Source: Rheinheimera texasensis DSM 17496
GTDB taxonomy: Bacteria; Pseudomonadota; Gammaproteobacteria; Enterobacterales; Alteromonadaceae
Length of the DNA stretch: 64,000 nt
Assembly (NCBI RefSeq): GCF_000711985.1
Contig: NZ_KL544005.1
Location: forward strand, 135,770 to 199,769
Direction of reading: 5' to 3'
The first letter of the stretch is position 1. Each line of letters begins with the position of its first letter. This document shows positions 47,510 through 59,121 of the stretch, piece by piece. Made by a program: the position numbers and the translations under genes. The notes below the pieces were generated by a model. The model saw only the letters and a list, made by a program, of their open reading frames with translations, did no database searches and was not told the DNA's origin.

Positions 47510-48157
47510 TCAAAGCGGCTTTTTCGCCCGTGTCAGCACTGCTTCCGGCATGCGGCTAGCGAGGCCTTTAAGCGCTTTTTCGATGCGGGCATGCAGATCT
47601 TTGTCGGCGGTCACTGCATGATGTAACCAACGATACACCGTTTCATAATCAGCCGGGCTGCCCTGATTAGCCAGAAACAATTCGGCCAGCCGCACCTGAG
47701 CATTGATATTGCCCATAGCGCCGGCTTCATACAAATAATGCTGCGCTTTAGTCAGATCTTTTTGCACCAGCTTACCTTGCTGATAATAACGGCCAACTTG
47801 CTCCAGCCCTTCCGGCAAGCCTTGTAAAGCCGAGGCCAGCATCAAGTCCCAGCCACGTTCGGCATTTTTGGGCACACAAACGCCAAACGCCAGCATGTCG
47901 CCGAACAAAAACTGGTAGGCCGGCAGTTTCATAATATCCGCCCGGGCTTCGATATCCTTCACCAGCTGACAGTCATCTGCCTGCACCCGCTTTAAGTGCG
48001 TGTTGGAGCGGATCATCTCAAGCAGTTCGTCTTGTGTATACAGTTGAACAACGCCTAGTTCGGTAAGCGCTTCCTGAGCTTGAGTTGGCCTGATAAGCAC
48101 AGCACAGGACAAAATGATTACGGAGCAAGACCAAACAAACTTTTTCACAGCAGCCAC
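47510..48157 (-). CDS. motX: Sodium-type polar flagellar motor protein MotX
   Basis: MotX forms, with MotY, the T ring that anchors the PomA/PomB stator in Na+-driven polar flagella. 215 residues with a signal peptide (to about residue 27, PTQA). The N-terminal block VVQLYTQDELLEMIRSN followed by ADDCQLVKDIEARADIMKLPAYQF matches MotX, and Sel1-like repeats follow (GLEQVGRYYQQGKLV; AQVRLAELFLANQG). Cys residues in ADDC and FGVCV fit the known disulfide. The start is a GTG at 48157; a second GTG at 48148, giving an MKKF-like start, is equally possible. It sits between rnr and purA, where E. coli has nsrR. Confidence 0.88.
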   Translation of the reverse strand: MAAVKKFVWSCSVIILSCAVLIRPTQAQEALTELGVVQLYTQDELLEMIRSNTHLKRVQADDCQLVKDIEARADIMKLPAYQFLFGDMLAFGVCVPKNAERGWDLMLASALQGLPEGLEQVGRYYQQGKLVQKDLTKAQHYLYEAGAMGNINAQVRLAELFLANQGSPADYETVYRWLHHAVTADKDLHARIEKALKGLASRMPEAVLTRAKKPL

Positions 48158-48267
48158 CGGGTCAGAATAATGACGCTACACACTTGCATAGCAACTTAGT
48201 TAAAAAGAATACAAAATTTATGCCTGATTGAAAAATCCTGTTCTGTAGGTACAATCTCTGGGCATAA

Positions 48268-48293
48268 AAAAACGCTGCCGGAGCAGCGTTTTT
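48268..48293 (-). terminator. Intrinsic terminator after purA
   Basis: AAAAACGCTGC (48268-48278), loop CGGA, GCAGCGTTTTT (48283-48293). On the minus strand it ends in a run of seven U. Confidence 0.9.
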
Positions 48294-48298
48294 TCTGA

Positions 48299-49659
<1,361 letters not shown>

Positions 49660-49670
49660 CCGCAAGGGCA

Positions 49671-49700
49671 AAAAAAAACCAGCGAATATTTCAGCTGGTT
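49671..49700 (-). terminator. Intrinsic terminator after yjeT
   Basis: AACCAGC (49677-49683), a 10-base loop, GCTGGTT (49694-49700). On the minus strand it is followed by a run of eight or more U, ending the hfl operon before the purA promoter. Confidence 0.85.
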
Positions 49701-49743
49701 GATTTCACATGAAATTCTCATTGAGACGTCTGGATTTCTACGA

Positions 49744-49932
49744 CTAAGTTAACCACCAGAGCCAGCAACTGCCGGCCAACACCAGTACAAGACCAAGCTG
49801 ACGTAAGTTCTGTGCAGGTTCAGTCGCGAGTTTACGTAAATACGCCTGCCAGCGATTTGGGAACAATAAAGGTCCTATACCCTCAACGATCAACAGCATG
49901 GCGAAAGCAGGCCAAATCCAATCCGGCATCAT
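49744..49932 (-). CDS. yjeT: DUF2065 family small membrane protein (YjeT)
   Basis: 62 residues with two membrane segments (about 5-22 and 43-60) around a basic loop, PNRWQAYLRKL. The VEGIGPLLFPNRW segment is the DUF2065 signature. E. coli yjeT lies between hflC and purA; the position is the same here except for an added PLP-enzyme gene, whose stop overlaps this start by four bases (ATGATGA). Function unknown. Confidence 0.88.
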   Translation of the reverse strand: MMPDWIWPAFAMLLIVEGIGPLLFPNRWQAYLRKLATEPAQNLRQLGLVLVLAGSCWLWWLT

Positions 49933-51101
49933 GGCGACACCTTACTCAAGCAATGCAAATTAATATCAGCAGCGTCATGGTACATAGCAAAACCAAAGCG
50001 CAGACGATCGCCGCGGTAATCAGTTTCAATCTGATGTTGTTTCAGCAAAGCTGACATTTCAGCGACAGCTTTGACATCGGGGCCACGAAATGTCAGGAAA
50101 TGTCCATGACAGGCCAGATCATTGACTATCAATTGTTGTCGGTTCAGCCAGGCATGCTGTAACTGATCTAATTTCGCTAAAAAAACTTGTTGTAACTGCT
50201 GGACGTGTTGATGGATAGCGGCAATAGTAACTCCATCCGCGACAAACAGCTCCAGTACAGCCTGCAAACGGTATAGAGCAGTCAGGTCCATCGTCGCACC
50301 GGCGAACTGGTACCCGTCGGTGGCATACCCCACCTGCTGACTTTTTACGCCAGCCAAAGCGCCAAATTCGGCAAACCAGCCGGTGTAGAGCGGTCGGAAT
50401 TTGTTTTGTGCTGGAACCAACATAAAACAACACCCTTCCCCACCTTGCGCATACTTGTAAGAGCCGGCCAAATAAAAAATCCGGCCATCTAAGGCTGATA
50501 AATCTGTCGGCAGGGCCATAAAACCATGATAACCATCGACAGCAACAGTCGCCCGGCAACATTGTTCTAACTGACCGACCAGACTATCCAGCTCAGTCAC
50601 GACCATGCCTGAGTTAAAAAAGACCTGACTAAAGAACACCAGATCTGGCTGTAACTCTGCTGCTGCCGCAACAAAACGCTGCTCAAAAGTGGCAAAAGGT
50701 TCAGTTGGCACTTTAACAACCTGCACACGGTTGTCTTCCGCTAAACGATTAATTTGTCGGGTAAAGGAGTGAAATTCACTGTCGGTCGTCAATACCTTCA
50801 AACCGGCCGACCAGTCAAAACAGCTGAGCAGGCGAAACAATAACTCGTGCGTATTGGGTGCAAACACCAGCTGATCTGCCTGCCGGACTTGTAAAATATC
50901 CGCAATCAGACGTTGTACCTTCGGGACTTTCTGACCAAACATCATGTCCCACTTGTCGTCAACCAGCCGTGCCGTGTCGTCCCAATACTGTAACATCGCG
51001 TCACGGGTCACGTCGGGCCAATAATGATGCGAGTGGCAGGCATAATGCTGCGTCTGTGGATGGGCCTGAATAAAGCGTTGATAATATTTTTTATAACTCA
51101 T
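49929..51101 (-). CDS. Kynureninase-like class V aminotransferase-fold PLP enzyme
   Basis: 390 residues of fold type I. The N-terminal HSHHYWPD segment (about 23-30) resembles kynureninase-like proteins. PLP-binding features are Asp189 in VAVDGYHG and Lys216 in AGSYKYAQGGEG. It is not a standard KynU by length or pattern, so the substrate is unknown; desulfurase or lyase chemistry is possible. It lies between hflC (118 bases, with a terminator) and yjeT (4-base overlap), where E. coli has no gene. No kynurenine-pathway genes are nearby. Confidence 0.78.
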   Translation of the reverse strand: MSYKKYYQRFIQAHPQTQHYACHSHHYWPDVTRDAMLQYWDDTARLVDDKWDMMFGQKVPKVQRLIADILQVRQADQLVFAPNTHELLFRLLSCFDWSAGLKVLTTDSEFHSFTRQINRLAEDNRVQVVKVPTEPFATFEQRFVAAAAELQPDLVFFSQVFFNSGMVVTELDSLVGQLEQCCRATVAVDGYHGFMALPTDLSALDGRIFYLAGSYKYAQGGEGCCFMLVPAQNKFRPLYTGWFAEFGALAGVKSQQVGYATDGYQFAGATMDLTALYRLQAVLELFVADGVTIAAIHQHVQQLQQVFLAKLDQLQHAWLNRQQLIVNDLACHGHFLTFRGPDVKAVAEMSALLKQHQIETDYRGDRLRFGFAMYHDAADINLHCLSKVSP

Positions 51102-51180
51102 TCATCACTCCAACGGTTTTTTGCCGTTCGAACTTGAATCGATGTGGCAAACTTTCTTTCAATACAAGGTGTTTAAGCTA

Positions 51181-51207
51181 AAAAAAAGGCCCGCAAGCGG
51201 GCCTTTT
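51181..51207 (-). terminator. Intrinsic terminator after hflC
   Basis: AAAAGGCCCGC (51184-51194) and GCGGGCCTTTT (51197-51207) with a minimal loop. On the minus strand a run of seven U follows. It separates hflKC from the PLP-enzyme gene and yjeT. Confidence 0.88.
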
Positions 51208-51219
51208 CCGGCAATCAAC

Positions 51220-52098
51220 TCAGTTTCCTGACATTGATTGCATATGCTTAAAGAACTCATTATCAGGCTGAACAATCATCACGTCTGATTTGTTCTGGAA
51301 GCTGTTACGGTAGGCTTCCATACTTCTGACAAAGCTGAAAAACTCTGCATTTTTGCTGTAAGCATCGGCGTAAGTTTTCGCCGCTTCAGCGTCGCCTTCA
51401 CCTTTTGTGGTACGGGCATTACGCTCAGCATCCGCCAACATGATGGTGACTTTAGCATCGACGTCAGAACGCAGTACTTCGGCCTTTTCCATACCGCGGG
51501 CGCGGTGTTCTTTAGCCACTGCAGTGCGTTCAGCACGCATGCGCTGGAAAATGTTATTGCTGATTTCATCCGGCAGGTTAATTTTCTTCACCCGCACATC
51601 AACAATTTCAATCCCGAGTTCGTCAGAGCCTTTTGACGCTTGCGCCATGGCTTTCACCATCAGCTCAGAGCGTTCGCCGGAAACGATTTGTTGGATAGTT
51701 CTGGTACCAAACTCTGTGCGCAAGCCGTTGTTAATATACTGTTTTAACAGGTTTTCCGCGCGTTCGGTACGACCGCCGGTCGCCAGGTAATATTTACCAA
51801 AGTCTTTGATTTTCCACTTCACGTAGCTGTCGACCAATAAGTCTTTTTTCTCGGAAGTGACAAAGCGATCGGCCGGATCGTCCAGTGTCTGCACTTTGGC
51901 ATCAAGTTTTCGAACCGTTTCAACCAGTGGTAATTTAAAGTGCAAACCTGGTTCAAACACTTGAATCGCACCGTCAGCAGTCCGCTGAATTTTGCTGAAC
52001 TGGAACACGATGCCCCGCTCGCCTTCCTGCACTACAAACACAGAAGAAGTTGCGACAAAAACACCAACAGCAATAAGACCTAACAGGAAATTTTTCAT
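51220..52098 (-). CDS. hflC: FtsH-regulating membrane protein HflC
   Basis: SPFH/band-7 protein that with HflK forms a large periplasmic cage around FtsH and limits its proteolysis of membrane proteins. 292 residues. One N-terminal membrane helix (about 5-22), then the PHB domain from FVVQEGERGIVFQF, and a C-terminal coiled coil. It begins 3 bases after hflK ends. An intrinsic terminator follows. Confidence 0.95.
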   Translation of the reverse strand: MKNFLLGLIAVGVFVATSSVFVVQEGERGIVFQFSKIQRTADGAIQVFEPGLHFKLPLVETVRKLDAKVQTLDDPADRFVTSEKKDLLVDSYVKWKIKDFGKYYLATGGRTERAENLLKQYINNGLRTEFGTRTIQQIVSGERSELMVKAMAQASKGSDELGIEIVDVRVKKINLPDEISNNIFQRMRAERTAVAKEHRARGMEKAEVLRSDVDAKVTIMLADAERNARTTKGEGDAEAAKTYADAYSKNAEFFSFVRSMEAYRNSFQNKSDVMIVQPDNEFFKHMQSMSGN

Positions 52099-52101
52099 GG
52101 C

Positions 52102-53256
52102 TTAGCCCCTCCCTGTCCGGCCACTATCAGATCTGGGCGTCGCAGATCGCGTATCAACAGGCCGGCTTTCCGGCAGCTGTAAACGTGGCTCAGCAGACTG
52201 CGGTTGCGTCACAGCACCCGAATTTGACTGATTAATCATTTTATCCAGTGGGATATACATCATATTGTTGCCGTTTTTAACATCCACCAGCACTTTCGAC
52301 GTGTTGGCATAAACCTGTTCCATCGTTTCAATATAAAGACGTTTGCGGGTTACTTCAGGCGCTGCAAGATATTCAGGCAGTAATTTTTGGAAGCGGGCGA
52401 CTTCACCCTGTGCTTTTAACAAGGTTTGTTGCTTGTAAGCTTTGGCTTCCTGCTCCATCCGGTAGACCTGACCACTGGCTCTTGGCTCAATTTCGCGGGC
52501 ATAAGCTTCAGCTTCACGGATAAAACGTTGTTCGTCTTCCTGTGCGGCTATAGCATCATCAAAGGCCGCTTTGACTTCTTCCGGCGGACGCGCATCACGG
52601 AAGTTCACGTCGACGATCTGCAGCCCCAGGTTGTATGGCTTGATGATATTCTCGAGCTCAACCCGCGTATTCTGGCGGATCAGCTCACGGCCTTTGGTCA
52701 GGACGTCATCCATTAAAGAATGACCAACTACATAACGCAGCGCCGCATCCGTTGCCTGCATCAGGCTGCTGTCCGGATCTGTAACCGCGAATTTGTAAGC
52801 ACGCGGATCTTCAATCCGGTATTGCACTTCAAAGGTCACGCGCACCAGGTTTTGGTCCTGTGTCAGCATAAAACCATCGGTTTTCAGCGTTTCAACGCTG
52901 GAAACATCCACCGGCAATACCTGATCGATGAAAGTTGGCTTCCAGTTAATACCCGGATTAACTTCACCGTGGTACTGGCCCAGACGAAGCACAACACCAC
53001 GCTCTGATTCTTTGATTGTGTATATACCGCTGGCTAGCCAGCCTAATAAGGCCAAAATGAGGATCAGCGTTACCAATGCAGAACTGCCACCGTTGTTGCC
53101 TGCGCTGGTGCCGCCGGAACCACCACCAAAGATGCCACCGAGTTTTTTACTCAGATTGCGGAATACTTCATCCATATCAGGAGGGCCCTGATTACGTCCG
53201 CCCTGATTCCAGGGGTCATTATTCTTGCCGTTGTTACCCGGCTCGTTCCAAGCCAT
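52102..53256 (-). CDS. hflK: FtsH-regulating membrane protein HflK
   Basis: Partner of HflC. 384 residues: a Gly/Asn-rich cytoplasmic N-terminus (MAWNEPGNNGKNNDPWNQ), one membrane helix (about 60-78), PHB/SPFH domain, coiled coil, and a flexible tail rich in Pro, Ser and Arg. Runs of Gly and Asn near the start are typical for HflK. Upstream is hflX (gap about 50 bases). Confidence 0.95.
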   Translation of the reverse strand: MAWNEPGNNGKNNDPWNQGGRNQGPPDMDEVFRNLSKKLGGIFGGGSGGTSAGNNGGSSALVTLILILALLGWLASGIYTIKESERGVVLRLGQYHGEVNPGINWKPTFIDQVLPVDVSSVETLKTDGFMLTQDQNLVRVTFEVQYRIEDPRAYKFAVTDPDSSLMQATDAALRYVVGHSLMDDVLTKGRELIRQNTRVELENIIKPYNLGLQIVDVNFRDARPPEEVKAAFDDAIAAQEDEQRFIREAEAYAREIEPRASGQVYRMEQEAKAYKQQTLLKAQGEVARFQKLLPEYLAAPEVTRKRLYIETMEQVYANTSKVLVDVKNGNNMMYIPLDKMINQSNSGAVTQPQSAEPRLQLPESRPVDTRSATPRSDSGRTGRG

Positions 53257-53305
53257 ACGTTACTCCGTGTTGCTTCAGAAGGTTAAAAGTTACTATATCA
53301 AAATC

Positions 53306-54589
53306 TTATCCAGTCAGGACACAGCTTTGTAACAATGTCTGACTCTGCTTGTTCAGCCGCTCCCACAGCGCGACTGACAGCTGGATCTGCAGCAGGCAAT
53401 TGCCCTGCTCATCAAAATGTTCTTGTCGCACACACCCGGCTTCATGCAGTTTTGCCCGCCAGTTCAATGCATCGGGCGGCAGTTGTACTTGCATCGCGAC
53501 AAAACGGTCGGACAGTCTCGTGACTATAGCCTGACGCAACAACTCCAGCCCAACTCCAGCTTGCGCAGAAATATAAACCGCCTGCGGTACACCATATTCG
53601 TCATATTCTATGCGGGCCTGCTGCTCGGTCCGGTCAATTTTGTTAAACACTTTTAATTGCGGCAGTTCGTCTGCTTCAATCTCATGCAGTACGTGCTGAA
53701 CCTGAGCGATATTGTCCTCTACCCGAGCGTCCGAGATATCAATCACGTGCAACTGTAAATCAGCCTCACGCGTTTCCTGCAAAGTCGACTTAAAAGCCGC
53801 TACCAGATCATGTGGCAGATGCCGGATAAAACCAACGGTGTCAGCAAAAATTAACGCCCCAAAATCCGGAAAGCGGATTTGACGCAGTGTTGGGTCTAAG
53901 GTAGCAAACAACTGATCAGCCGCATAAACGTCAGACTGAGTCAGCTGGTTAAACAGAGTCGATTTTCCGGCATTGGTATAACCAACCAGCGACACCACAG
54001 GCACTTCAGCCCGCTGCCTCGCTTTGCGGCACGTTTCGCGTTGTTTACTGACTTTTTCAAGGCGTTGCATCAGCATGCTAATACGGTCACGCAGCAGGCG
54101 GCGATCAGTTTCCAGCGCAGTTTCACCCGGACCACGCAGGCCAATACCGCCTTTTTGCCGCTCATTATCAAAGCCGCGAATTAAACGGGAAGCGAGATGT
54201 TTCAGCTGCGCCAGTTCAACCTGCAACTTACCTTCAAAACTGCGGGCGCGCTGGGCAAAGATATCAAGGATCAGGGTGGTGCGATCTATGACTTTGCACT
54301 GGCAAAGTCGCTCCAGATTCCTGGTTTGCGCGGGGGAAAGCGTGTGGTTGAAGATAATCACATCTGCAGCGTACTGCTGTACTGCAGCGGCGATTTCCTG
54401 CGCTTTGCCACTGCCAACAAACAAACGCGCATCAGCGGTCTGACGCGGGCCTGTGATAACAGCAGCTGCAACAACACCTGCAGACGCAACCAGCATCTGC
54501 AGTTCATCCAAATCTTCCCGCGCATGTTCCTGCGGAAAGGTGATGTGGACAAGGATCGCTTGTTCAGCCGGCTGATGATGGTCAAACAA
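53306..54589 (-). CDS. hflX: Ribosome-splitting GTPase HflX
   Basis: Heat-stress GTPase that splits stalled 70S ribosomes. 427 residues. The N-terminal HflX domain contains GSGKAQEI and FNHTLSPAQTRNLE, followed by a helical linker, and the G domain has GYTNAGKSTLFN (G1), DTVGFIRHLP (G3) and NKID (G4). The start is a TTG at 54589, which aligns exactly with the MFD-type start of E. coli HflX; no nearby ATG exists. It lies 15 bases after hfq. Confidence 0.94.
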   Translation of the reverse strand: MFDHHQPAEQAILVHITFPQEHAREDLDELQMLVASAGVVAAAVITGPRQTADARLFVGSGKAQEIAAAVQQYAADVIIFNHTLSPAQTRNLERLCQCKVIDRTTLILDIFAQRARSFEGKLQVELAQLKHLASRLIRGFDNERQKGGIGLRGPGETALETDRRLLRDRISMLMQRLEKVSKQRETCRKARQRAEVPVVSLVGYTNAGKSTLFNQLTQSDVYAADQLFATLDPTLRQIRFPDFGALIFADTVGFIRHLPHDLVAAFKSTLQETREADLQLHVIDISDARVEDNIAQVQHVLHEIEADELPQLKVFNKIDRTEQQARIEYDEYGVPQAVYISAQAGVGLELLRQAIVTRLSDRFVAMQVQLPPDALNWRAKLHEAGCVRQEHFDEQGNCLLQIQLSVALWERLNKQSQTLLQSCVLTG

Positions 54590-54604
54590 GCAATAATGCC
54601 CCGA

Positions 54605-54862
54605 TTACTCTTCCAGTTCGTCGTCGCCAGCGCCACTGCCATGTGCAGCCATGGTATTGACAGCCCGTGCCGGCACTACTGTAGAGATCGCGTGTTTATA
54701 GACCATCTGGCTCACAGTATTTTTCAGCAGAATGACAAACTGGTCAAAAGACTCAATTTGGCCCTGCAGCTTGATACCATTTACAAGGTAAATGGAAACA
54801 GGAATACGCTCCCGCCGTAAAGTATTTAAAAATGGGTCTTGTAAAGATTGGCCCTTTGCCAT
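54605..54862 (-). CDS. hfq: RNA chaperone Hfq
   Basis: Hexameric Sm-like protein that pairs small RNAs with mRNAs. 85 residues. Sm1 and Sm2 are intact ([39 protein letters not shown]), with Gln8 and the proximal-site YKH. The C-terminal tail is short and acidic (GDDELEE), compared with 102 residues in E. coli. A perfect TATAAT on the minus strand at 54913-54908 lies 46 bases upstream, with a weak -35 (GTTATT), so hfq may have its own promoter in the miaA-hfq gap. Confidence 0.97.
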   Translation of the reverse strand: MAKGQSLQDPFLNTLRRERIPVSIYLVNGIKLQGQIESFDQFVILLKNTVSQMVYKHAISTVVPARAVNTMAAHGSGAGDDELEE

Positions 54863-54955
54863 TTGCCGCTTTCCTTTTTCTTTGTTCTGATTCTTGATAT
54901 GTGGATTATTATATTATTTTCAAGTCGTTAAATAACGATTTTTTTCTTCACTAAT

Positions 54956-55876
54956 TTAGCGTAGCGAAGATAAAACAGCTTGCAAGTTTTCTTGCTGAGT
55001 TAAATCTGCATTTAACCAGTGCAAATTCTGCCAGCTGCGAAGCCAGGTCAACTGGCGCTTTGCCAGTTGCCTCGTTGCGGCAATGCCACGATACACCATC
55101 TCGTCATAAGGCACTAGCCCGTCCAGATAGTCCCACATCTGGCGGTAGCCCACGCAACGTATAGATGGTAAATCCGGATGCAGATCAGATCTTTGTTTTA
55201 AAAGCCGCACTTCCTGCTCAAACCCCTGCGCTAACATCTGCTCAAATCGCAACGCGATCCGCCGATGCAATTCGGCCCGCTCAGTCGGTGCGATGGCAAA
55301 TTGACAGACCGGATATGGAAAAGGTTCCCCTTTTTCTTCGGTCAGTTCAGTCATACTGCGGCCGGTCAGCCGATGCACTTCCAGCGCGCGGTTGATGCGC
55401 TGTGGGTCGTTTGGATGAATACGGGCTGCAGACACCGGATCAATGACAGCCAGCTGTTGATGTAACCCATCCCAGCCCAACACCGCAGCTTCGGCTTCAA
55501 TCTGTGCCCGCACTTGCGGATCTGCTTCGGGTAACGGCGAAATGCCTTCCAGTAACGCCTTAAAATACAACATGGTCCCGCCAACCAATAAAGGTAGTGC
55601 TCCTCGTTGCTGAATTTCAGCGATAAGACGCAGTGCGTCGCTGCGAAAATCCGCAGCCGAATAGGCCTGCACCGGATCCAGAATATCAATCAGATGATGT
55701 GGTACTGCTGCCAGTTCTGCAGCATTTGGTTTAGCGGTACCAATATCCATGCCGCGATAAACTAACGCACTGTCTACACTAATGATTTCTACCGGGCGGT
55801 GTTCGGCAAGCGCCAGCGCCAACGCGGTTTTACCGGACGCCGTGGGCCCCATCAGAAAGACAACCGGGCTGGTCAT
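54956..55876 (-). CDS. miaA: tRNA dimethylallyltransferase
   Basis: Adds a dimethylallyl group to A37 of tRNAs reading UNN codons. From the ATG at 55876 it is 306 residues (E. coli 316). P-loop [11 protein letters not shown] at about 9-19, [18 protein letters not shown] as the catalytic Asp segment, and the [12 protein letters not shown] tRNA-binding helix near the end. The ATG has AGGAG eight bases upstream and overlaps the mutL stop by four bases (ATGA). The frame stays open far into mutL but that part is not MiaA. Confidence 0.96.
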   Translation of the reverse strand: MTSPVVFLMGPTASGKTALALALAEHRPVEIISVDSALVYRGMDIGTAKPNAAELAAVPHHLIDILDPVQAYSAADFRSDALRLIAEIQQRGALPLLVGGTMLYFKALLEGISPLPEADPQVRAQIEAEAAVLGWDGLHQQLAVIDPVSAARIHPNDPQRINRALEVHRLTGRSMTELTEEKGEPFPYPVCQFAIAPTERAELHRRIALRFEQMLAQGFEQEVRLLKQRSDLHPDLPSIRCVGYRQMWDYLDGLVPYDEMVYRGIAATRQLAKRQLTWLRSWQNLHWLNADLTQQENLQAVLSSLR

Positions 55877-57645
55877 TGCACTTGCTCCTGCAGTTGTTGT
55901 CGGCTCATTGATAAATCGATTGGGACAGCGTGCCACAATTCTGGCTGCTGAAATAAAGCCGCCTGATATTGCAACAAGGTTGTCGCGGCCAGCCATTGTC
56001 GCTGCAGCACCAGTTGCAGTAATTGACGCCAAAGCTGCGGCAAAGCCAAAGGCTCCTGCCATTGCGACCACCACAGTGGCAACACAGTTGCAAGCGGCAC
56101 GCCCTGCAGCAGCTGCGGCACCGCCCGGATAATCATCAGCTGATTACTGAGCACCAAATCAAAGCCCATCTGCGATAAAGGGCTGGCATGCGCCGTCAGC
56201 AGACTGATTTCAGCCGGTTCCAACCGCAGCCGCTCCGGTAATAACAAGGCAACCGAGGGTACGAGTTGCTGACTCAACAGCCCGCTAATGCTGGCCGGAA
56301 TATCGAGTAAATACACCTGCTGCTGATGCGTCAGCAATAATTCGGTTGAACTAAGCAATAAACTACCGGTTGGCGCCTGCTGCGTTTCAGATTCTGCCTG
56401 CACCGGCACCACCGGCGGAATTTCCTGCACCGACGCAGGCCAATGCTGTATTCCGCTACGTTGGCCGGCAGGTTGATAACTGCCAGGCATAGCGACCTGG
56501 CCAGCAGGAACAGCACTTGAGCGGAATTGCGCCGGCGATGGCTGGTGCGAACGGATTCCCGAAGCAGCATAATAGGCTGGAGCAGAATGTGCCTGCGTTG
56601 TCTCTGCGTCCGGTGTTGGATCAGCAATCAGCGGGAATTCTGCAGCTTCGACTTGCGACAACACATTCGTCAGCGCACTGTATACAAAATCGTGAACCAG
56701 CCGGGCCTGGTGAAACCGCACTTCATGTTTAGCCGGATGTACGTTGACATCGACCTGCTCTGGCTCTAGATCCAGATACAGCACAAAAGCCGGCAACGCT
56801 TCCGGCGCCAGCGCGTCGGCATAAGCCTGACGAATGGCGTGATTGAGCAGTTTGTCGCGCATCATCCGGCCGTTCACGTAACAATACTGCACCTGTAGTT
56901 GTGCGGTGCAACAGGCAGCCGGCAACACCCAACCCGATAAGCGCATCTGTTCATACTGACTTTCAACATAACAGGCGCTCTGGGCAAAACTGCGCCCGCA
57001 CAACTGAGCCAGCCTTTTTTGTTTTCCGGCGTCGTCTGTCACCGCTTTGAGTTGCCGAACGAGCTGGCCATTGTGGGTCAAAGTCCAGCTGACATCATAA
57101 CGACTGAGTGCCAGTCGTTTCACCAGCTCATCAATATGACTGAATTCAGTTTTATCAGATTTGAGAAAACGCCGGCGCGCAGGGGTATTAAAAAACAGGT
57201 CCAGCACTTCGATGCTGGTACCCACCGGGTGTGCGGCTGGTTTTATTTGCACCGCCATATCGCGCCCTTCCGCCATGGCCTGCCAGGCCGATTCCTGCTT
57301 TGCCGGGCGAGACGTCAGGGTCAGACGCGAGACTGAGCTGATACTGGCCAGCGCTTCACCGCGAAACCCCAGGCTGACGATTTTGGCCAAATCAGCAAAA
57401 TCATGAATTTTTGAGGTAGCATGCCGGCTCAGCGCCAGTGTCAGTTGGTCTTTGGCGATGCCAGAACCGTTGTCGCGCACCCGCAGCAGCTTACTGCCAC
57501 CTTTTTCCACATCAATTTGGATCTCAGTGGCGCCGGCATCAAGACTATTTTCTACCAGCTCTTTAATCACAGACGCCGGCCGCTCCACCACTTCACCGGC
57601 GGCGATTTGATTAGCCAGTTGCGGCGGCAGCAGCTGGATTGTCAT
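55873..57645 (-). CDS. mutL: DNA mismatch repair protein MutL
   Basis: ATP-dependent matchmaker between MutS and MutH/UvrD. 590 residues. The GHKL ATPase motifs are at the N-terminus ([10 protein letters not shown] with the Mg-binding Asn, [21 protein letters not shown]), followed by the transducer domain and a Pro/Gln-rich linker (about 340-410). The C-terminal dimerisation domain shows no DQHAxxE endonuclease motif, as in MutH-bearing gammaproteobacteria. Start and stop overlap amiB and miaA by four bases each. Confidence 0.95.
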   Translation of the reverse strand: MTIQLLPPQLANQIAAGEVVERPASVIKELVENSLDAGATEIQIDVEKGGSKLLRVRDNGSGIAKDQLTLALSRHATSKIHDFADLAKIVSLGFRGEALASISSVSRLTLTSRPAKQESAWQAMAEGRDMAVQIKPAAHPVGTSIEVLDLFFNTPARRRFLKSDKTEFSHIDELVKRLALSRYDVSWTLTHNGQLVRQLKAVTDDAGKQKRLAQLCGRSFAQSACYVESQYEQMRLSGWVLPAACCTAQLQVQYCYVNGRMMRDKLLNHAIRQAYADALAPEALPAFVLYLDLEPEQVDVNVHPAKHEVRFHQARLVHDFVYSALTNVLSQVEAAEFPLIADPTPDAETTQAHSAPAYYAASGIRSHQPSPAQFRSSAVPAGQVAMPGSYQPAGQRSGIQHWPASVQEIPPVVPVQAESETQQAPTGSLLLSSTELLLTHQQQVYLLDIPASISGLLSQQLVPSVALLLPERLRLEPAEISLLTAHASPLSQMGFDLVLSNQLMIIRAVPQLLQGVPLATVLPLWWSQWQEPLALPQLWRQLLQLVLQRQWLAATTLLQYQAALFQQPELWHAVPIDLSMSRQQLQEQVQ

Positions 57646-59120
57646 CGTTGCGGCACCTTTAAATTCTGACCGATGCGGATATTGTCAGACTTTAACTGAT
57701 TGAGCTGACGCAGCTGTGACATCGGCACGCCATATTTACGCGCCAGCATTGACAGGGATTCACCGGATTTCACTTTGTGGACGATGATCCGGCCGCTGCC
57801 CTGACTCCCCGACGGCAGCACGGGCCCGGCGACGCGCACAGGCGCAGAACCAGCCGATGCAGGTGTTCCGGTCACAGTCGGTGTGCCCGCCGTGTTGCTA
57901 CGCACCGGCACTGACCGCTGGTCCGGCAGCTGTAGATCGGACTTGCCGCGCCGCTGTGCTATCGCACTGTCAGCCGGTGGCGAATTATGAAAATGTTTTT
58001 TCAGGGCGCGGAAAATCGCGGCCGCCAGTTTTTGCTGATGAGAAGCGGTTTTTAGTTTTTGTTCTTCATTGTGGTTAGAGATATAACCCGTTTCGACCAG
58101 AATTGAAGGGATATCCGGCGCTTTCAGCACGCCAAGGCTGGCTGCCTGTGGCTCTTTTTTGTGCAGTTTAGTGACGTGCCCCAGTTCACGTAATACACCG
58201 GCAGCAACATCAAAGCCGGTGGTCATCGAATGATTCATCGACAAATCCAGCACGGTTTGAGCCAGATAACGTTCGTTGGCGGAATCTTTGATGACTTCCG
58301 CCACGCCTCCGAGCAACTCTGAATGTTGCTCTGTCTGTTCCATCATCCGGCCTACCTCGGTGGTAGCCCGTTTCAGCGACAACACCCAGACCGAAGCGCC
58401 ACTGGCTTTGCGATTCTCGGCCGCATCGGCATGAATTGACACTAACAAATCAGCTTGCTTACTGCGTGCAACGTCCGGTCTTTTACTCGGATAGATATAA
58501 TAGTCCCCGGTGCGGGTTTGCACCGCTTTAAAGCCGGGTTCTTTGTTGATTAAGGCTGCGAGCTTTTCCGCAACCGACATTGTGATGTGTTTTTCGTAGG
58601 TGCCCTTAGGACCAACAGCCCCCGGATCGTGGCCACCGTGGCCGGCATCAATAGCGATGATGATGTCACGCCCGCCGCCACTGCTGCTTTTTCTGGCCGG
58701 TGGCGGTGCGACAAAAGCTTTTTCAGCCTGCACGTCGGTGATGTCCAGCACCAGGCGATGGCCATAGCGGTCGGACGGGGGCAGCGCAAAAGCCTTTTCC
58801 GTGGATTCACGGCTCAAATCCAGTAACACCCGCACCGAGGCTTTGCCGCTGACTTTTTGCACGCGGATGGATTTAACTAATTCTGATTCACCAGACATTT
58901 TGCCAAGCTTCGGCTCACTAATGCCGTCAATTTCCAGCGTGACCAACGCGCCTTGCTTGGGCAATAAACGAAACACCGGTTTTTGCTGCATGTCGAAAAC
59001 AACCCGGGTGCTGTCCGGCGACGGCCAGATCCGCACGCTGTCGATTTTATTTGCTGCCAGTACGGCAACACTGAAGAAAGTCAGGCAAAGGCCCAACCCG
59101 AACATCCGGGAAAAATTCAT
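57642..59120 (-). CDS. amiB: N-acetylmuramoyl-L-alanine amidase AmiB
   Basis: Periplasmic cell-separation amidase. 492 residues from the ATG at 59120: signal peptide (about 1-22), AMIN domain (about 25-125) for septal targeting, Amidase_3 zinc domain with [11 protein letters not shown], the Glu in YEKHITM and VSIHADA, and a C-terminal LysM domain ([15 protein letters not shown] to KVPQR) absent from E. coli AmiC. A TTG three codons upstream is an alternative start. The ATG is one base after the tsaE stop. Confidence 0.94.
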   Translation of the reverse strand: MNFSRMFGLGLCLTFFSVAVLAANKIDSVRIWPSPDSTRVVFDMQQKPVFRLLPKQGALVTLEIDGISEPKLGKMSGESELVKSIRVQKVSGKASVRVLLDLSRESTEKAFALPPSDRYGHRLVLDITDVQAEKAFVAPPPARKSSSGGGRDIIIAIDAGHGGHDPGAVGPKGTYEKHITMSVAEKLAALINKEPGFKAVQTRTGDYYIYPSKRPDVARSKQADLLVSIHADAAENRKASGASVWVLSLKRATTEVGRMMEQTEQHSELLGGVAEVIKDSANERYLAQTVLDLSMNHSMTTGFDVAAGVLRELGHVTKLHKKEPQAASLGVLKAPDIPSILVETGYISNHNEEQKLKTASHQQKLAAAIFRALKKHFHNSPPADSAIAQRRGKSDLQLPDQRSVPVRSNTAGTPTVTGTPASAGSAPVRVAGPVLPSGSQGSGRIIVHKVKSGESLSMLARKYGVPMSQLRQLNQLKSDNIRIGQNLKVPQR

Positions 59121-59121
59121 A

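Noticed and set aside
54197..54820. 207-codon plus-strand open frame
   Set aside because: Antisense to hflX and hfq, both of which are certain; composition is that of a shadow frame.
55877..56074. 66-codon upstream extension of miaA
   Set aside because: It lies inside mutL in another frame; the MiaA P-loop sits at the normal distance from the ATG at 55876, which has a good ribosome site.
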